A DNA stretch of 64,000 nt from Kamptonema formosum PCC 10802 (GCF_000332335.1 NZ_KB235948.1:869883-933882); one strand, 5' to 3'. Shown: positions 1-8,509, counted from the first letter of the stretch. Program-made: numbers and translations. Notes: generated by a model not told the origin, from the letters alone.

Positions 1-686
1 AATGGCGGCGGAAATGTCAAGTGCACTGCCGGTCCTGGAAGTGGAAAATCTGTTGCCCAATGGCCACGCTCATCACTTTGTGTACCAATGGTACACACAA
101 TGGCGGCGGAAATGTCAAGTGCACTGCCGGTTTGGGAAGTGGAAGATGTATTGCCCAATGGCCACGCCCATGGCTTTGTGTACCAATGGTACACACAATG
201 GCGGCGGAAATGTCAAGTGCGCTGCCGGTTTGGGAAGTGGAAAATGTATTGCCCAATGGCCACGCCAAGGGCTTTGTGTACCAATGGTACACACAATGGC
301 GGCGGAAATGTCAAGTGCGCTGCCGGTCCTGGAAGTGGAAAATCTGTTGCCCAATGGCCACGCCAAGGGCTTTGTGTACCAATGGTACACACAATGGCGG
401 CGGAAATGTCAAGTGCACTGCCGGTTTGGGGAGTGGAAGATGTATTGCCCAATGGCCACGCCCATGGCTTTGTGTACCAATGGTACACACAATGGCGGCG
501 GAAATGTCAAGTGCGCTGCCGGTTTGGGAAGTGGAAAATGTATTGCCCAATGGCCACGCCCATGGCTTTGTGTACCAATGGTACACACAATGGCGGCGGA
601 AATGTCAAGTGCACTGCCGGTTTGGGGAGTGGAAGATGTATGGCCCAATGGCCACGCCCATGGCTTTGTGTACCAATGGTACACAC
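1..686. repeat. 98-bp tandem repeat array, seven copies
   Basis: Seven near-identical 98-bp units start at 1, 99, 197, 295, 393, 491 and 589, followed by a broken eighth start at 687; the array may continue left of the window. Each unit has three CAATGG words and an 8-bp perfect inverted repeat, TGTGTACC-AAT-GGTACACA. Units differ by a few substitutions (for example cctggaagtgg versus tttggggagtgg). No unit has a stop in any plus-strand frame, so three long overlapping reading frames exist, but 98 is not divisible by 3 and the Trp/Cys-rich translations look non-biological. I treat it as non-coding minisatellite DNA. Confidence 0.93.
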
Positions 687-722
687 AATGGCGTGCCGGT
701 CAGGGAAGGCACCTGCTGTTGC

Positions 723-740
723 TATGCTTTTAATCTGCTT
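723..740 (-). repeat. Interspersed 18-mer, copy 1
   Basis: On the minus strand this reads AAGCAGATTAAAAGCATA, identical to plus-strand copies at 28206-28223 and 45479-45496. It lies just beyond the 98-bp array; the rest of 741-857 shows no gene. Confidence 0.7.
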
Positions 741-857
741 ATTTCAGCAAAAGTGCAAAGCCTGAATAGGCGCGCTTCCAGTCTTTGGGTAAGGGGTAAA
801 TGCCCGATTGCGAACGATAAAATTGATGGAAATGAGGCAAATTAAATGCCAAAAAAC

Positions 858-1676
858 TTACTGTAGGTGGAGAAACTTATCGAGCGCTGACACCATTTTA
901 GGGGGCCACCGGCGGACGCTGGCAACCCAGTTAATGTCTCTGTAGCGCGAATCCAGGCCCACGACAGCCACCCAGTTACTTTCAGCTTCTCCGAACTGTC
1001 CCTGTTGCCAGAGCGCAGCCGTCAGCGCCGCCCGCATGTCGGGAAACTTGGGGTATTTCCGCACTAAATTGCGCATGGTGCGAATGGCTTCTTCTGTGTG
1101 GCCGGTTTGGTAGAGGGCGAGGGCCCAGTTGGCGCGGGCGAAGGCGTAGTCTGGCGCTAGATTAGCCGCTTGCCGGTAGTCCGCCAGCGCCGCCTCCCAC
1201 CGGCCCAGCCCTGCTTCGGCGTTGCCCCGGTTGTTGTAACCGGCAGCGTCTCGCGGATCGAGTTCCAGCACCCGGTTGTAATCCGCAATCGCCGCTTCGT
1301 ACTGGCCCAGCCCTTCCAGCGCCGTGCCCCGATTCAGGTAGGGATCGGGCGCGCCGGGAGCGAGTTCGATGGCTTTCTTGTAGTCCCCGATCGCCGCTTC
1401 TAGCTTGTTCTGGCTGACTCTGGAATTGCCCCGGTTGCTCCAAAGCGCTGCGCTGTCTGGGAATTGGTCAATCAGCTGAGTCCAGTAGTTTTCAGCTGTG
1501 GCGAAGTCACCGGCATTTGTGGCTTCAAAAGCCTTTTTGGCCAGAGCGTCGGGCGCTTGCTGCTGGATCGCTGCCGGTGCCGGCACAGGTGCCGGCATCT
1601 CCGGCACGATGTGCCCCACCCAGCCGGCCACACTCACCAGCAGTGCCCACACCCCACTCAAAATCAAACTCATCAT
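858..1676 (-). CDS. Membrane-anchored tetratricopeptide repeat protein
   Basis: Protein of 272 residues. I start at the MMSL methionine at 1676, because it places a hydrophobic segment (SLILSGVWALLVSVAGWVG) at the extreme N-terminus as a signal anchor; an upstream start at 1727 would add 17 polar/hydrophobic residues. A Pro/Ala-rich linker (about 27-45) is followed by five or six 34-residue TPRs with the usual W-x-N-R-G-N, Y-x-N-R-G and A-x-x-D-Y-x-x-A positions. TPRs mediate protein-protein contacts; the anchor suggests membrane attachment. The partner cannot be read from sequence. It faces the same way as ruvB but is separated from it by a 21-bp repeat array, so it probably has its own promoter. 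Confidence 0.85.
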   Translation of the reverse strand: MMSLILSGVWALLVSVAGWVGHIVPEMPAPVPAPAAIQQQAPDALAKKAFEATNAGDFATAENYWTQLIDQFPDSAALWSNRGNSRVSQNKLEAAIGDYKKAIELAPGAPDPYLNRGTALEGLGQYEAAIADYNRVLELDPRDAAGYNNRGNAEAGLGRWEAALADYRQAANLAPDYAFARANWALALYQTGHTEEAIRTMRNLVRKYPKFPDMRAALTAALWQQGQFGEAESNWVAVVGLDSRYRDINWVASVRRWPPKMVSALDKFLHLQ

Positions 1677-1820
1677 CTCATCTCCGCATATATAATTTGC
1701 AAAAAAGATAGGGGTTGGCAGTCGCAATTTAGCGCAAAAGCGGAACTGCGAACTTCTTTAAGTGCAATAAATAAATCGAGTTTTCTATCGTAGCACGGCG
1801 GCGCGGATTGGCGCACCGGC

Positions 1821-2015
1821 CAGTCGCACCTAGTGCCGGCTCAGTCGCACCTAGTGCCGGCTCAGCCGTACCTTGTTCCGGCTCAGCCGTACCTTGTTCC
1901 GAGTCAGCCGTACCTTGTTCCGAGTCAGCCGTACCTAGTGCCGAGTCAGCCGTACCTAGTGCCGGCTCAGCCGCACCTAGTGCCGGCTCAGCCGTACCTT
2001 GTTCCGAGTCAGCCG
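1821..2015. repeat. 21-bp tandem repeat array, about nine copies
   Basis: Units of the form cagccgtacctagtgccggct repeat with a strict 21-bp period and alternate between cctagtgccg and ccttgttccg variants. Because 21 is a multiple of 3 the array reads as repeated VPAQPYL heptapeptides on the plus strand, but there is no ribosome binding site or flanking coding sequence, so I regard it as non-coding. It occupies the space downstream of ruvB and upstream of the TPR gene. Confidence 0.88.
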
Positions 2016-2030
2016 TTCCTCAACCTCTAT

Positions 2031-2090
2031 CGCGTAACCGCTAACGCCTAACCCCTACCCCGTAACCGCTAACCCCTAACTCCTAAAATA
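2031..2090. repeat. CCCTAAC-type heptad repeats
   Basis: Imperfect repeats of cgtaaccgctaac / cccctaac words directly after the 21-bp array. They resemble the heptameric short tandemly repeated repetitive (STRR) sequences known from filamentous cyanobacteria. Confidence 0.6.
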
Positions 2091-3195
2091 AAGACAGCTG
2101 CTGTCCCGGATGATTGTAACCTAAGTGCTTCCAGGCTGCAGGGGTGGCGACGCGACCGCGAGAGGTGCGGTTGAGGTAGCCGATTTGCAGCAGGTAGGGT
2201 TCGTAGACTTCTTCGATAGTTTGGGCGTCTTCGCCGGTGGCGGCGGCCATTGTTTCCAAACCCACCGGCCCGCCATTAAAATGTTCAATCATCACGCTCA
2301 GCAAGCGCCGGTCAGTCCAGTCCAAGCCGCAGGGATCGACGCTGAACAGCTGCAAAGCTTCTGTGGCGACGGCTTCGGTAATCGCCCCCGCTGACTTAAC
2401 TTCGGCGTAGTCGCGCACCCGCTTCAGCAGCCGGTTGGCAATCCGAGGGGTGCCCCTCGAGCGGCGGGCAATTTCTGCAGCGCCATCCGAGGTGACGGCA
2501 GTCTGGAGGATTTGGGCGGTTCGCAGCACAATCTGGCTGAGTTCCTCAACTTCGTAAAAGCGCAGCCGCTGAATCAAACCAAACCGGTCGCGCAGCGGAG
2601 AGCTCAGCGCTCCGACTCGCGTAGTTGCCCCCACCAGGGTGAAGCGCTGCAGGGGAATGCTGCGGGTGCGGGCGCTCTGCCCTTTGCCAACGGTGATGTC
2701 GAGGCGAAAATCTTCCATCGCCGGGTAGAGGATTTCCTCTGTCATCCGGGAGAGCCGGTGAATTTCGTCGATGAAGAGAATATCACCCGGTTGGAGGTTG
2801 ACGAGCAAACCGGCAATGTCTCGGGGGCGCTCCAGTGCCGGAGCGGAGGTGATTTTGCACCCGACGCCCATTTCTTGGGCCATAATCAGGGCCATTGTGG
2901 TTTTGCCCAAACCGGGGGGGCCATAGAGCAGCAGGTGATCCAGAGATTCGTTTCTGGATTTCGCGGCTTTGATGCCAATATCAAGCAAGTCTTTCAGGTC
3001 TTTTTGGCCAATGTAGTCAGCGAGTCGCTGGGGTCGGAGTTTTTCTTCGAGCTTGCTGCTGTTTTGCTCGTCGCCGGTGGCTTCCGGAGCCAGCAGAGAA
3101 CTTGCCGGCGGCGCGGAATAGGTTGCAGGTGACTCAGCCGCGCTCTTGCGCCGCTTGGGTTCTTGAGGCTGTTTGCTCGAAGAGATGATTGCCAT
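2083..3195 (-). CDS. ruvB: Holliday junction branch migration ATPase RuvB
   Basis: RuvB is the hexameric AAA+ motor that, with RuvA, drives branch migration of Holliday junctions. The 370-residue protein (start at the MAIISSS methionine, 3195; an ATG 36 bases upstream is possible) has a polar N-terminal extension of about 60 residues, then [12 protein letters not shown], Walker A GPPGLGKT, Walker B DEIH, sensor 1 GATTR, arginine finger region SSPLRDRFG and the C-terminal winged helix ([29 protein letters not shown]). All catalytic positions are present. The length is slightly above the bacterial norm because of the extension, which is common in cyanobacterial RuvB. It is divergent from the hypothetical gene at 3295. 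Confidence 0.97.
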   Translation of the reverse strand: MAIISSSKQPQEPKRRKSAAESPATYSAPPASSLLAPEATGDEQNSSKLEEKLRPQRLADYIGQKDLKDLLDIGIKAAKSRNESLDHLLLYGPPGLGKTTMALIMAQEMGVGCKITSAPALERPRDIAGLLVNLQPGDILFIDEIHRLSRMTEEILYPAMEDFRLDITVGKGQSARTRSIPLQRFTLVGATTRVGALSSPLRDRFGLIQRLRFYEVEELSQIVLRTAQILQTAVTSDGAAEIARRSRGTPRIANRLLKRVRDYAEVKSAGAITEAVATEALQLFSVDPCGLDWTDRRLLSVMIEHFNGGPVGLETMAAATGEDAQTIEEVYEPYLLQIGYLNRTSRGRVATPAAWKHLGYNHPGQQLSLF

Positions 3196-3294
3196 GATTG
3201 CCGCCGGTCTTAAAATATTCCCCAAGATCAAGTTATCTTGAAAAGCAGGTTGGAGTACGATTGGTCAAGTTCTGGCTGGAGGATTTTTGACATT

Positions 3295-3837
3295 ATGACC
3301 GCTGAAGACCTTTTGTCAGTCCCAGAAGATAAGGCCGCTGAAGGCGCGATGGCCATCACCCAATCTTTGCTCGACCGGATGGATCGCGGCGAGCTACAGG
3401 AGTCAGAGATTGAAGCGGAGATCGCCACAATCGCCACCAGTGAGAGCGGGGTGCGGGAGTTTTTCGTGACCTATCTGACGGATGACCGGCCTGTTGCGGA
3501 CAGTCCCTCTGCCGGGGTGCTGCGGGGATTGCAGTCTTCCCCCGATATTGTTGCCGAACTGCTGGTGAAAAATCTGGTGATGTCATCGGCGACAGCTGTG
3601 GCCCACCGGCGATTGCAAAATGAGGAGATGGCGGCGAGTTCTGAGCGTGTGCGCTCCCGCTGCGTCAATTTAATCCAAAACCTGCAACTGCCAGCCATCC
3701 CAACTCTAGCGAAGGAAATGCGAGACAGCGCCAGCACCGGCTCGGGTGCCTACCAGGCGTTTCTCGACCGCTGGGGCTACGATGCCGAGCAGCGCCAGGC
3801 GATCGCGGAAGTCCTGCAACCGTTTGCCGCCGGCTGA
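3295..3837 (+). CDS. Conserved hypothetical protein, 180 residues
   Basis: I do not recognise a named family. The ATG at 3295 (MTAEDLLSVPEDKAAEG) is chosen over an in-frame start at 3238 because the upstream residues look non-coding and overlap the ruvB leader. The protein is soluble, acidic in its first half and mostly helical, with no signal peptide or membrane segment. Motif-like stretches are AMAITQSLLDRMDRGELQESEIE and FFVTYLTDDRP; I have the impression of similar proteins in other cyanobacteria but cannot test it. It ends 11 bases before the GTG of the methyltransferase gene at 3848, so the two may be cotranscribed. Confidence 0.75.
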   Translation: MTAEDLLSVPEDKAAEGAMAITQSLLDRMDRGELQESEIEAEIATIATSESGVREFFVTYLTDDRPVADSPSAGVLRGLQSSPDIVAELLVKNLVMSSATAVAHRRLQNEEMAASSERVRSRCVNLIQNLQLPAIPTLAKEMRDSASTGSGAYQAFLDRWGYDAEQRQAIAEVLQPFAAG

Positions 3838-3847
3838 GCTGCGCGCT

Positions 3848-4921
3848 GTGAGCCAACTGAGGGAACCCGTGGCCAGTCGGGGGGGGCTGGCAAAAGTGGC
3901 CATTGAGAGTGGCGCGCTGCGCGTGGGGGGCTGGGTGGCCTCCTTCAGTGCCGGGCCTGCCGACGGCTTCAAGCTTGCCTTTGCCGGCAGGGAACTCCGC
4001 GAGTTTGAGGTGGAAAAGGGGCTGTACAGTCCGGGGGTGAAAAAAGCCTTCCCCGACTTGGACTGCGCTGAGACGGCCAAATTCAGCATTCGCGCCCCAC
4101 TGGACGAGTGGGAGGGGGCGCGAGAGGGTTTGGTGATTTTGACACCCCTGTTCAGCGGGCGCGAGGGGCGTCTGCTGTTCAGCATCTTGGGGGATTCCCT
4201 GCCGGTTCCCAGTCAGGAAGATGCCGATTTAATCGGTGGCAATTTCTATTTGATTGCCTTTGAGTTTTTGGGCCACATGTTACAAAGGGCCGGTTTGCAG
4301 CCAAACGACTGCGTGCTCGATGTGGGCTGCGGTTTTGGGCGCATGGCTTACTCCCTGGCTCACTACCTGACACCGGCAGCCCGCTACGAGGGGTTTGACA
4401 TTATGGCCAATGCCATCGAGTGGGCGCAGCAGACCATTTCTCCTCGGTTTGAGAATTTTAATTTTCGCCTCGCGGACATCTGCAACCCGATGTACAGCCC
4501 CAACGGAAGGGTGCCGGCGCAGGAGTTTGTCTTTCCCTATGAGGCAGAGAGTTTTGATTTCGTCTTGCTCAGCTCCGTTTTCACCCACATGCGCGCCGGT
4601 GAGGTTCGCCATTACCTCTCGGAGATCCGCCGGGTACTCAAGTCCGGGGGGCGGTGCTTGTGCACTTGCTTCCTGCTCAACGAAGAGTCGCAATGGCTGG
4701 TGGCGGCGGGAAAGAGCTCCCAAAATCTCGTTTATGAACTGGAGGACTGTCTCACCGCCTCGATCGAGGTGCCGGAGGGTGCAATTGGCTTCAGGGAACC
4801 GCTCCTGCTGGAGTGGATTGCCGAGCGAGGCTTCAGCGTGCTGGGAAAATACGGCGGCTCGTGGTGCGGGCGTGCGTCGCTCACCACCTACCAGGACATG
4901 CTGATCCTGCAAAAAAAATAA
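3848..4921 (+). CDS. SAM-dependent methyltransferase with N-terminal sandwich-like domain
   Basis: The 357-residue protein has class I methyltransferase motif I (VLDVGCGFGRMAY, about residue 160), an acidic post-I residue (GFDIM) and the later FDFVLLSSVFTHM and LKSGGRCLCTCF strands of the Methyltransf_11/25 type. The first 120 residues (VGGWVASFSAGPADGFKLAFAG...) look like a small beta domain often attached to polysaccharide-cluster proteins (inference). I place the start at GTG 3848, just after the stop of the upstream gene; ATG starts further upstream overlap that gene. Position before wzm/wzt suggests it methylates a polysaccharide or precursor. Methyl acceptor unknown. Confidence 0.8.
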   Translation: MSQLREPVASRGGLAKVAIESGALRVGGWVASFSAGPADGFKLAFAGRELREFEVEKGLYSPGVKKAFPDLDCAETAKFSIRAPLDEWEGAREGLVILTPLFSGREGRLLFSILGDSLPVPSQEDADLIGGNFYLIAFEFLGHMLQRAGLQPNDCVLDVGCGFGRMAYSLAHYLTPAARYEGFDIMANAIEWAQQTISPRFENFNFRLADICNPMYSPNGRVPAQEFVFPYEAESFDFVLLSSVFTHMRAGEVRHYLSEIRRVLKSGGRCLCTCFLLNEESQWLVAAGKSSQNLVYELEDCLTASIEVPEGAIGFREPLLLEWIAERGFSVLGKYGGSWCGRASLTTYQDMLILQKK

Positions 4922-4990
4922 AAAATATGCCTAGAATCTTAATTTAAGGTATAAAATGCCGCTGACTGCCTTGAATCTGGACAAAATGCA

Positions 4991-5145
4991 GGGGAAATCC
5001 CCTCGCAGTTGCCCCGGTGAAAAGAGGAGGTAGGGGAAATCCCCTCGCGGCTGCCCCGGTGAGGAGAGGAGGTAGGGGCAATCCCTTTGCGGCTGCCCCG
5101 GTGAGGGGAGGAGGTGGGGGCAATCCCCTCGCGGTTGCCCCTGCC
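4991..5145. repeat. 42-bp tandem repeat, 3.7 copies
   Basis: Units begin at 4991, 5033, 5075 and 5117 with strict 42-bp spacing. Each opens with the near-palindrome ggggaaatcccc or ggggcaatcccc and contains gctgccccggtga followed by a purine stretch gaggagaggaggta. The array fills most of the space between the methyltransferase gene and wzm and lies in what should be the wzm leader. Confidence 0.9.
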
Positions 5146-5171
5146 GGCGGTGTGTTTAGGTGGTGTAGTGG

Positions 5172-6044
5172 GTGAGGAGTACGGAATTGGTCAGAACAAT
5201 TAGAGGAGCTGTCAGGAAAGCTGGCAGGGTTAACCGCTTGGCGCTGATGGAGTCCAAGTGGTGGCTGAAACTGGATCTGCTGAAGACCTTGGTGCGGCGC
5301 GAGCTAGAGGCGCGGTATAAAGGGTCAGTGCTGGGGAACTTGTGGCCGCTAGTAAATCAGATTTCCCAGCTGCTAATTTACACGTATGTTTTCTCGATAG
5401 TGCTGAAGGTGAAGCTCAGCCTGCAAGGATTGCCAGAAAATAACTTGACCTTTGGCATGTGGCTGTTTGCCGGCTTGCTGCCTTGGATGGCATTCACCGG
5501 CGGGTTGCTGCAGGCGTCGTCTTCAGTGGTGGCGCAGCCGAATTTGGTCAAAAAGGTGGTGTTTCCCCTGGCGCTGCTGCCTTTGGTGCCGGTGCTGGCG
5601 GCGTTCATCGAGAGTTCGATGGGGCTGATGGCCTTAATTGTCCTCGTGGCCCTCACAGCGCACACGGCACACAGCAGCTTATGGCTGCTGCCGCTCGTGT
5701 GGCTGCCTCAACTGCTGTTAACGGCGGGTTTGGGGTACTTGGGGGCGGGTCTGACGGTGTTTTTGCGGGATATTCCCCAAACTGTGGGAGTAATTCTGAA
5801 TTTTTGGTTTTATTTGACGCCGATTTGCTATCCGGCTTCTGTCATTCCAGAAAATTGGCGGGCGGCGGTATTTTGGCTGAATCCGATGGCGGCGTTTGCT
5901 GAAAGTTACCGCGATCTGGTTCTCGTGGGACAGGTGAGGCACTGGGGCGAGTGGGGGACGGCTTCGGTGATATCGTTAATAGTGTTTGGCGCAGGCTTGT
6001 GGTCGTACCGCCGCTTGCGACCGGCATTTGCCGATGTCCTGTAA
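5172..6044 (+). CDS. wzm: ABC-2 type polysaccharide exporter permease (Wzm)
   Basis: Inner-membrane half of an ABC-2 polysaccharide exporter. The 290-residue protein has the amphipathic cytoplasmic helix with L-x-x-R-x-L-x-x-R-Y-K-G-S-x-L-G-x-x-W (LKTLVRRELEARYKGSVLG), characteristic of Wzm/TagG, and about six hydrophobic segments (near 65-90, 100-115, 140-170, 175-200, 215-230 and 265-280). The FLRDIPQ loop and FYLTPICYP before the penultimate segment are also typical. GTG 5172 is the first available start; ATG 5247 (MESKWW) is an alternative that loses 25 basic residues. Its partner ATPase lies 65 bases downstream. Confidence 0.92.
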   Translation: MRSTELVRTIRGAVRKAGRVNRLALMESKWWLKLDLLKTLVRRELEARYKGSVLGNLWPLVNQISQLLIYTYVFSIVLKVKLSLQGLPENNLTFGMWLFAGLLPWMAFTGGLLQASSSVVAQPNLVKKVVFPLALLPLVPVLAAFIESSMGLMALIVLVALTAHTAHSSLWLLPLVWLPQLLLTAGLGYLGAGLTVFLRDIPQTVGVILNFWFYLTPICYPASVIPENWRAAVFWLNPMAAFAESYRDLVLVGQVRHWGEWGTASVISLIVFGAGLWSYRRLRPAFADVL

Positions 6045-6109
6045 GCTTTTAAACCCCTGGAAAAAAGTTACGGTATTTCACCAGATTATTTTCAGTTTTA
6101 ATAACAGCC

Positions 6110-7498
6110 ATGCCAGAAGTCGCAATTTCACTGAAAAATGTGTCGAAGTGCTTTAAGCGCTACAGACATCCCGCCGACCGGCTCAAGGAGATCCTGTTGC
6201 CAGGTAAGAGCAGAGCTGAGGAATTTTGGGCGCTGCGCGATATCAATCTGGAAGTGCCAAAAGGGCAAACCTTGGGAATTGTCGGGCGCAATGGATCGGG
6301 AAAGAGCACCCTGCTGCAAATTGTTGCCGGCACTCTGGGCGCAACAGCAGGGGAAGTTAAGGTGAGCGGGCGCATTTCAGCGCTCTTGGAACTGGGGAGT
6401 GGGTTCAATCCGGAGTTTACTGGCCGGCAGAATGTGTTCTTTAATGGTCAGTTGCTGGGGCTGACGCACTCTGAGATTGAGGAAAGGTTCGATGACATTG
6501 CTGCCTTTGCCGATATCGGCGATTTTATCGAGCAGCCGGTGAAAACTTATTCCAGTGGGATGTTCGTCCGGCTGGCGTTTGCGGTGGCGACTAGCGTGGA
6601 GCCGGATATTCTGATTGTAGATGAGGCGCTGTCGGTTGGGGATGAAGCTTTCCAGCGCAAATGCTTCGCCCGCATCCAAACGATTCAGGACAGAGGGGGA
6701 ACTATTCTGTTTGTCTCTCACGCCGCTTCGGCGGTGATCGAGCTCTGCAACGCTGCGGTGCTGATGGACCGGGGGGAAATGCTCCTGTCTCACAAGCCTA
6801 AGGTGGTGATAGACAAATATCACAAGTTGATTTACGCGCCCCCGGATAAGGAAAAGGGATTGCGCGAAGAAATACGCAGCTTGAATCAGGCGACGGTTAC
6901 TCCTTTGAAATCCCATCTTGCCGGTCGCGAGAAAAGCCCGCTGTCCGTTGTGGCGGGCCGCGCCGGTGCGGAGGAGAAGTGGCTGCGGGAATTTTATGAC
7001 CCGGATTTGGTGCCGGCAAATACGATTTCCTATGTCCCTCGGGGTGCCCGGATTCTCAACCCCCAAATCACTACACAGGATGGCAAAATTGTCAACCATT
7101 TGAACAGCCGGAACACTTATATCTACACTTACACGGTGGCGTTTTACAAGCCGGCTTCTAAAATCCGGTTTGGCATGCTGGTGAAAACCCTGAGTGGGTT
7201 TGAGCTTGGGGGCGCTTCGGCTTCCGCTTCCAGCCAGTCGATCAGCTATGTTGAGGCGGACACGACTCTGGTGGTGAAATTTCAGTTTAAGTGCTTGCTG
7301 AATCCGGGGGTGTATTTTTTAAATGCCGGTGTGTCCGGCATTGTTGACGGGAATTTTACCTACTTGGCTCGCTGTATTGATGTCGCGATGTTTAGGGTGC
7401 AGCCCCAAAGCAACTCTCAGGCAAGCGGGATCGTTGATTTGATGATTGAGCCGAGCTTGTCCGTGATGGAGACAGGGAAAAAAGTGGAATTTGTCTGA
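6110..7498 (+). CDS. wzt: ABC polysaccharide exporter ATPase with C-terminal glycan-binding-like domain (Wzt)
   Basis: ATPase partner of Wzm. Residues 1-240 form the nucleotide-binding domain: Walker A GRNGSGKST, the SGFNPEFTGRQNV segment typical of Wzt/TagH, signature YSSGM, Walker B ILIVDEAL, H-loop VSHA. Total length 462, roughly 200 more than a bare ATPase; the C-terminal part (about 300-450, GARILNPQI...YTYTVAFYKPASKIRFGMLVKT...) matches the expected jelly-roll Wzt-C domain that in known O-antigen systems binds the modified non-reducing end of the glycan before export. This argues for export of a finished, end-modified chain, and methyltransferase genes flank the pair on both sides. Confidence 0.94.
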   Translation: MPEVAISLKNVSKCFKRYRHPADRLKEILLPGKSRAEEFWALRDINLEVPKGQTLGIVGRNGSGKSTLLQIVAGTLGATAGEVKVSGRISALLELGSGFNPEFTGRQNVFFNGQLLGLTHSEIEERFDDIAAFADIGDFIEQPVKTYSSGMFVRLAFAVATSVEPDILIVDEALSVGDEAFQRKCFARIQTIQDRGGTILFVSHAASAVIELCNAAVLMDRGEMLLSHKPKVVIDKYHKLIYAPPDKEKGLREEIRSLNQATVTPLKSHLAGREKSPLSVVAGRAGAEEKWLREFYDPDLVPANTISYVPRGARILNPQITTQDGKIVNHLNSRNTYIYTYTVAFYKPASKIRFGMLVKTLSGFELGGASASASSQSISYVEADTTLVVKFQFKCLLNPGVYFLNAGVSGIVDGNFTYLARCIDVAMFRVQPQSNSQASGIVDLMIEPSLSVMETGKKVEFV

Positions 7499-7513
7499 GG
7501 TGTGCCGGTGGAC

Positions 7514-7578
7514 AAGAAACCCGGTTTCTTAAAGAAACCGGGTTTCTCAGTACCTCACAAAGGATGAAAACCGCTATA
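7514..7578. mobile_element. Half copy of the 97-bp MITE-like element
   Basis: Contains the central palindrome aagaaacccggtttctt/aaagaaaccgggtttct and only the right arm, cagtacctcacaaaggatgaaaaccgctata. The left arm is missing; its expected position would fall in the 3' end of wzt. The right terminal repeat continues into TATAAT at 7575-7580. Confidence 0.75.
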
Positions 7579-7580
7579 AT
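7575..7580 (+). promoter_or_regulatory. Possible -10 box supplied by MITE end
   Basis: CCGCTATAATAG contains a perfect TATAAT formed by the terminal inverted repeat plus the next base. It lies 57 bases before the ATG at 7637. A convincing -35 box was not found, so this is only a candidate. Confidence 0.35.
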
Positions 7581-7636
7581 AGTTTTGACCGCAGTACAGC
7601 CGGCCTGTCCCAAACACGCAATTGTGAGACGTTCCG

Positions 7637-8509
7637 ATGAATAGCAGCGATAGCCTAGGGCACCAGAAAGCAGAAATTATTAAAAAGTTTGGGGAGTGGA
7701 CAAATCACAACATCCGGCTTGCCGGCGAGACTCACACAATTGATAAGGAAGCAGTTACGGGGGCTGAAGTCAAGTTAAGGCGGGTGGCGCAAACAATCGC
7801 CGACTGGTCAGGGCAGTCTTTTGAAAATCTCCGGGTGCTAGATTTGGCTTGCTTGGAAGGTCTGTATGGCATAGAGATGGCACTTCAGGGCGCGAAGGTG
7901 GTCGCCATAGAAGGGCGAGAAGCCAATGTAGAAAAAGCGCGCTTTGCCAAGGAGGCTCTCTCTCTGGAAAATATTGAGTTTTTTCAAGATGATGTCCGCA
8001 ATCTCTCTGCCGAAAAGTACGGCAAGTTCGATGTGGTTTTGTGCTTAGGGATATTTTACCATCTGGACGCTCCCGATGTTTTTCAATTTCTGGAAAGCAT
8101 TGCGGAGGTCTGCCACCGGCTCGCAGTAATCGACACCCATGTCAGTGCGGTTGCGGAAAAGTGCTATGCTTACAAGGGGAACAGCTACTGGGGGAGAGTT
8201 TATCCTGAACACAGTCCCGATTCAACGCCCGAGGAAAGGGCGAAGTCCCTGTGGTCATCGGTGGACAATATCAACAGTTTCTGGCTGACTCGCCCGTCTC
8301 TGTACAATTTACTGGGGCGTGTGGGGTTTAGTTCAGTTTACGAATGTCACAGCCCGATGGTAAAAAAGTATGAAGTGATGAGAGCCAGACAGGAAGCAGA
8401 TCGCAGTACATTTGTGGCGGTTAAAGGTCAGCCGGTGCGCTTGCTGTCATCCCCACTCATGAACGAGCTGCCTCAAGAAGACTGGCCAGAGAAAGAGGAT
8501 CTTCAGTAA
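7637..8509 (+). CDS. Class I SAM-dependent methyltransferase
   Basis: 290-residue soluble protein. Methyltransferase features are LRVLDLACLEGLYGIEMAL (motif I, with the second glycine of the usual D-x-G-C-x-x-G replaced), VVAIEGREANVEKAR (acidic loop), IEFFQDDVRNL and FDVVLCLGIFYHLD (motif IV-like), similar to DUF1698/CmoB-like and Methyltransf_23 enzymes. The C-terminal half carries a large insert (YAYKGNSYWGRVYPEHSPDSTPEERAKSLWSS is the conserved-looking part), seen in polysaccharide-cluster methyltransferases. It follows wzt and precedes a sulfotransferase gene, so a glycan substrate is likely. Confidence 0.82.
   Translation: MNSSDSLGHQKAEIIKKFGEWTNHNIRLAGETHTIDKEAVTGAEVKLRRVAQTIADWSGQSFENLRVLDLACLEGLYGIEMALQGAKVVAIEGREANVEKARFAKEALSLENIEFFQDDVRNLSAEKYGKFDVVLCLGIFYHLDAPDVFQFLESIAEVCHRLAVIDTHVSAVAEKCYAYKGNSYWGRVYPEHSPDSTPEERAKSLWSSVDNINSFWLTRPSLYNLLGRVGFSSVYECHSPMVKKYEVMRARQEADRSTFVAVKGQPVRLLSSPLMNELPQEDWPEKEDLQ

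Noticed and set aside
2-845. Three long overlapping forward reading frames over the 98-bp array
   Set aside because: They are frame-rotated readings of the same repeat, have no ribosome binding site and show implausible Trp/Cys-rich composition.
1808-2051. Repetitive VPAQPYL peptide frames
   Set aside because: Product of the 21-bp array; no leader, no flanking coding sequence.
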